DNA of 35,048 nucleotides from Planctomycetota bacterium. Its GTDB lineage: Bacteria; Planctomycetota; J058. Positions 31,386 to 35,048 of the stretch are shown here, in pieces. Positions within the stretch are counted from its first letter, which is position 1, and every line of letters begins with the position of its first letter. The notes beneath the pieces are model-generated. The model searched no databases and was not told the origin of the DNA. It was given only the letters and a program-made list of their open reading frames with translations. The stretch covers positions 1 to 35,048 of the forward strand of contig RFHU01000022.1 of assembly GCA_003695705.1 (NCBI GenBank), in the 5' to 3' direction. The position numbers were made by a program, and so were the translations under genes.

Positions 31386-32765
31386 TCAGGCCGAGCGGAG
31401 GTCCCTATAGAGCTCGAGCATTTCGCGGGCGTGGGTCGCAAGGGGCTTGGGGGGCCGCGTCCCTTCGTGGAGCCGCGCCCAAAGCCCAGGCTCCCGCACG
31501 AACCGGAGCATGGCGTCGGCAAGAGCGCCAGGGTCTCCCGGTGGAACCAGCAGGCCGTTGACGCCGTCCTCGAGCCAGTCCGGAATGCCGCCGATGGCGC
31601 TCCCGATGACGGGCAACCCTGCGGCGCCGAATTCCAGCCCCGCGAGCCCGAAGGCCTCGGCGCAGAGGGAGGGGACGACGCCCACGTCGAGCGGGGCGAG
31701 GACCCGAGGCAGGTCGCGCCAGGGGTCGTAGGGCCCAAAGAAGTCCACGTCCGGATGGGCTCGTCCCCACCGAGCGGGGTCGTCCACTCCGTGGACCCGC
31801 AGGCGTGCCGTCCCCCGCGGCAAGCGCGCGAAGGCCTCCAACAGCACGTGAACTCCCTTGCTCGCCGCGCCGCCGGTGAGGTAGCCGAAGGTTGGCGGCG
31901 CCGACAGCCGACGGCGGGGCAGCGCCTGCCGGAGCCCTTCGAGAGGCAAGGTCGCGGGGGGAATCCGATGGAGCTTTGCCGGAGAAAGGCCAACGCCGCG
32001 AAGCGTCTCTTCGAGGTGGCGGGAGAAGACGTGGACCGCGTGAAGCCGAGAGAGGCGCGAAACCAGGGCACGCCGACGCGCGAGGTAGAGGCTTGCCGGC
32101 CAAGCGAGCGGCTCCGGCGCATTGCGGAGCGAAGAGGAAGGTACGGGTGCCCGCGGCAACGCTCGCCGCAGGGCCGCGCGGCCCCGCCGCAACCAGTCCG
32201 CGGCGGGCGTCGCCGCCAGGGTTCCGGCCCAGGCGGCCCTGCGCCGCGAGAGGGGCGGCAGGCTCGCCAGGCAACGGCGGCAGCGAGCACCGCCCCGGTC
32301 GTCTCCGCAGGGTTCCCGCTGCTCGGCGAAGCGCTCCCCTTGAGGGCACAGGTCGAAGTGGTTGTGAACCGTCTTCAGCACCGCGCAGCCCTCCGCCAGC
32401 GCGACGTCGATGATGGCCGCCGGGTGAAGGCGCGGGTCGTGGAGATGGACGACGTCAGGTCGAACGGCGCGCAAGACCTCACGCGTGAGGGACTCCACAC
32501 GCGGCTCGTGCACGTGCAGGCTCGGGTCCGCGCGGGGATCGCAGTGGTGGAGGGGAGAGTCGAGGAGTTCCACCATGCGGAGGCCACTTCGCCATCCCCA
32601 GCGCAACCGCGGCCGAGCGCGGAGAGTATGCCGGGTCCCCAGGAAGAGCGTGACCTCGCACCCCTCCGCGGCCAGGGCGCGCGCGAGCGAGTCCTGGTAA
32701 ATGGCGACTCCGCCGCGTCCGGCGCGGGCCGGGTCGAGGTCGTAGCCGATGCAGAGCAACTTCAC
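31386..32765 (-). CDS. GT4-family glycosyltransferase
   Basis: A 459-residue GT-B-fold retaining glycosyltransferase of family 4. The N-terminal domain shows GYDLDPARAGRGGVAIYQDS, LARALAAEGCEVTLF and VRPDVVHLHDPRL. The C-terminal donor-binding domain has FGYLTGGAASKGVHVLLEAF, LDVGVVPSLCAEAFGLAGLE (the E-x7-E type motif) and FGAAGLPVIGSAIGGIPDWL, then GLLVPPGD. A Cys-rich insert (FDLCPQGERF, CGDDRGGARCRRCL) after residue 135 is an embellishment seen in some GT4 enzymes. Donor and acceptor are unknown; it likely works on an envelope polysaccharide or glycolipid at the cytoplasmic face. GTG start 24 bases after the phosphoesterase gene, so probably in its transcript. The TAGCTT before it is 15 bases away and is not used as support. 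Confidence 0.93.
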   Translation of the reverse strand: MKLLCIGYDLDPARAGRGGVAIYQDSLARALAAEGCEVTLFLGTRHTLRARPRLRWGWRSGLRMVELLDSPLHHCDPRADPSLHVHEPRVESLTREVLRAVRPDVVHLHDPRLHPAAIIDVALAEGCAVLKTVHNHFDLCPQGERFAEQREPCGDDRGGARCRRCLASLPPLSRRRAAWAGTLAATPAADWLRRGRAALRRALPRAPVPSSSLRNAPEPLAWPASLYLARRRALVSRLSRLHAVHVFSRHLEETLRGVGLSPAKLHRIPPATLPLEGLRQALPRRRLSAPPTFGYLTGGAASKGVHVLLEAFARLPRGTARLRVHGVDDPARWGRAHPDVDFFGPYDPWRDLPRVLAPLDVGVVPSLCAEAFGLAGLEFGAAGLPVIGSAIGGIPDWLEDGVNGLLVPPGDPGALADAMLRFVREPGLWARLHEGTRPPKPLATHAREMLELYRDLRSA

Positions 32766-32789
32766 GGGAGACGCACGTCGAAGCTAAAG

Positions 32790-33791
32790 TCAGCGTTCCA
32801 CGGGCAGCGAGAACTCGCGGACGACGGCCATGTGCTGCATGTTCTCGGCCGCGCTGTCGCCGCGGCGAGCGGGTGGTAGCTCGTCGAGCGCCGGGAAGCT
32901 GCGCGTATCGAAGACGAGCCCGCCGGAGAAGCGCCGCCCGGCCAACTGGACGGGCGAGCGCCAGCGCTCGAGGTCGGGGTCCGCGAGGACCCAATCGTAG
33001 ATGCGCCGACGGGAGGCATTCGTCCCGCGGCGGCCGCGGGCGTCGGCCGGCGGACGAGGACAAGCGACCAGCGGCGCGAGCGTGCGCAGGGCGGGCTCGT
33101 CGTCTCTGCGCGTGTTCAAGTCGCCTCCGACGACGAGGTAGTCCTCCGGCGGGACGTGTTCTGCGAGCAGGCCGACGAGCCGGCGGGCTTCGGCGGCGCG
33201 AACGGAGGGGTTGCGGGTGAGCAGGTGCACGCTGACCGCCCACAGGTCCCGCGGTCCGGGCAGCTCGATGCAGGCCCACGCGAACTCCCGGTTCGGGGAG
33301 AACGGGTCCTCCCACACCCCTTTGCGACGGAAGGGCCAGCGGCTGATGATCCCGTTCGGGATGGCGGCGCGCGGCTCGCGGTGCACGAAGAAGCCGGCGC
33401 CGCAGGCCCGACGAACGAAGGCCTCGAGTTCGGCTTGGCTTCCCGAACCCACGTTGAGTTCCTGCGCGAGGACGACGTCGGGGGAGAGGGCGCGCAAAAT
33501 GCGTTCGCCGTGGCCCTCGTCGTAGCTCTGGTGGCGACCCGAACTGAGGTTGGCCGCCACGATGCGGACCCGCAGGGCCGGGCGCAGACTCGGCCCCTTC
33601 GCCCGCGCGCTGTCCTCCGCCCGAGGCCGTGCGGGCACCGGGCTGCTCGGTCCTGCGCTCCGGGGCGAGGCGGCCGGGGCGCGAAGACCTCGCCCAAGGC
33701 CCAGCCCAAGCGCGAGGAGCAGGCCCACCGTCCCGAGGACGAGCGCCCGGCGCCCCGACCGCGAACGGAGGGACGGCTCGTCAAGCGGCAC
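32790..33791 (-). CDS. Membrane-anchored endonuclease/exonuclease/phosphatase-family protein
   Basis: An EEP-fold phosphoesterase of 333 residues with an N-terminal signal-anchor (RRALVLGTVGLLLALGLGLG) and a Pro/Ser/Arg-rich linker, so the enzyme domain is probably outside the cytoplasmic membrane. Conserved marks: VRIVAANLSSG (Asn), VVLAQELNVG (metal-ligand Glu), AIPNGIISRWP, LWAVSVHLLTR (His), VVGGDLNTRRDDE (GDLN), and a late YDWVLADP in place of the usual Asp-His pair. The final catalytic His of the family is not obvious, so activity is uncertain. The start is ambiguous: GTG at 33791 overlaps the stop of the upstream zinc-protein gene by 11 bases and is preferred; ATG at 33872 (GAGGAGG immediately before it, too close) and GTG at 33893 are alternatives adding low-complexity residues. 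The likely substrate is a phosphodiester (lipid or nucleic acid). Confidence 0.85.
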   Translation of the reverse strand: MPLDEPSLRSRSGRRALVLGTVGLLLALGLGLGRGLRAPAASPRSAGPSSPVPARPRAEDSARAKGPSLRPALRVRIVAANLSSGRHQSYDEGHGERILRALSPDVVLAQELNVGSGSQAELEAFVRRACGAGFFVHREPRAAIPNGIISRWPFRRKGVWEDPFSPNREFAWACIELPGPRDLWAVSVHLLTRNPSVRAAEARRLVGLLAEHVPPEDYLVVGGDLNTRRDDEPALRTLAPLVACPRPPADARGRRGTNASRRRIYDWVLADPDLERWRSPVQLAGRRFSGGLVFDTRSFPALDELPPARRGDSAAENMQHMAVVREFSLPVER

Positions 33792-34143
33792 GGCTCGCCG
33801 AGTCGGAGGAAGGAGTGGAGCCAGAACCGGAGGGCCGTGCGGCAGCCGACCGCGCCGCACGCGCGCCGACATCCTCCTCGCCGGGGGACTCACCCCACCA
33901 GAGACTGGCCCCGAGCGCCAGCCAAGGCTCGGCCTCGCGGACGAAGTCCGGCCAGGGAACCTGCGCTGGTTCGAGGCTGCGTCCCTCGGTGGGGGGCCGG
34001 CCCGCGCATCCCAGAATGGGACAGCCGCCGTGTTCGTTCCAGCAGGCGCGGTGCACCTCGGTTCGGCAGACAGGGCAAGGGAAGTGCTGGGCTTCTCCCA
34101 GGGAGGACCGGCAGTAGGGACAGCGAAGCGAGCCGGGGCTCAT
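33781..34143 (-). CDS. RING-like zinc-finger protein, 120 aa
   Basis: A small protein whose first 45 residues form a treble-clef/RING-like zinc finger: CPYCRSSLGE (C-x2-C), FPCPVCRTEVHRACW (C-x2-C, then His and Cys), and GGCPILGC. The eight-ligand arrangement fits prokaryotic RING-type fingers (Prok-RING_1, PF14446-like). The rest has Trp-containing WPDFVREAEPWLALGASLWW and then a Ser/Ala/Gly-rich tail. No signal peptide; cytoplasmic. Prokaryotic RING-like proteins have been linked to protein modification or binding, but no ubiquitin-like partner is seen here, so function is open. It ends inside the start of the membrane-anchored phosphoesterase gene. The ATG has TGGGGAG a few bases upstream. 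Confidence 0.82.
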   Translation of the reverse strand: MSPGSLRCPYCRSSLGEAQHFPCPVCRTEVHRACWNEHGGCPILGCAGRPPTEGRSLEPAQVPWPDFVREAEPWLALGASLWWGESPGEEDVGARAARSAAARPSGSGSTPSSDSASRAA

Positions 34144-34291
34144 GGCTCCCCATCCGAACCCACACCGCGCACCGCACGTCGCCCCCTCCGCACTCGTCGG
34201 GCGTTCCCGGTGGGGCGTACCCCGCCCGCTCCGACCCGCGGGGCACCGCGCCGCCGTCCCGCCGCGTCCGGCCGGGCTCGGAGGCGCGCCG

Positions 34292-35048
<757 letters not shown>

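Overview
The window is bacterial chromosome of very high G+C (roughly 70% or more by eye, not counted), almost fully coding, with no rRNA, tRNA, CRISPR array, insertion sequence or phage module seen. The content suggests a planctomycete-like bacterium: a transmembrane Ser/Thr kinase whose post-kinase segment resembles planctomycete kinases, a second kinase with FHA-like domains, several FHA proteins, an FHA+DUF4388 protein, a fused MFS/spermidine-synthase-like protein and a small Cys-rich lipoprotein resembling DUF6370. Myxococcota is the main alternative. No marker gene settles this.

Layout. 1-4.8 kb (+): a 5'-truncated FHA-DUF4388 protein, a TruC-like pseudouridine synthase overlapping it, then two unrecognised envelope proteins. 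4.9-10.7 kb (-): an operon of a kinase with two degenerate FHA-like domains, a Cys-rich lipoprotein and the MFS/spermidine-synthase fusion. A zinc-ribbon protein (+) diverges from it. 11.6-15.2 kb: a large four-module putative peptidoglycan-active protein without signal peptide (-), divergent from a zinc-protease lipoprotein (+). 15.3-17.7 kb (-): TetR regulator and D-aminoacylase-like amidohydrolase, overlapping by four bases, with a palindromic operator candidate upstream. 17.9-20.9 kb (-): the transmembrane kinase. 21.1-23.4 kb (-): a quinone-oxidoreductase-like dehydrogenase followed by an enoyl-CoA hydratase fused to a molybdopterin-oxidoreductase-like domain. 23.5-24.6 kb (-): mutY. 24.9-26.4 kb (+): a GT-C-like membrane protein. 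26.4-30.0 kb (+): a two-component pair, FHA-GAF-PAS histidine kinase plus an NtrC-like regulator with two Fis-type HTHs and no GAFTGA motif. 30.1-35.0 kb (-): FHA protein, O-methyltransferase, GT4 glycosyltransferase, EEP-fold phosphoesterase, a RING-like zinc protein and a 3'-complete, 5'-truncated protein with a KKKAT repeat and an acidic DE repeat.

The common theme is phosphothreonine signalling: two Ser/Thr kinases and four FHA-bearing proteins in 35 kb. The FHA domain on the histidine kinase could connect Ser/Thr phosphorylation to two-component control (inference). Several genes share a TAGNNT hexamer 6-8 bases before the start codon and lack a clear Shine-Dalgarno sequence, which suggests leaderless transcription.
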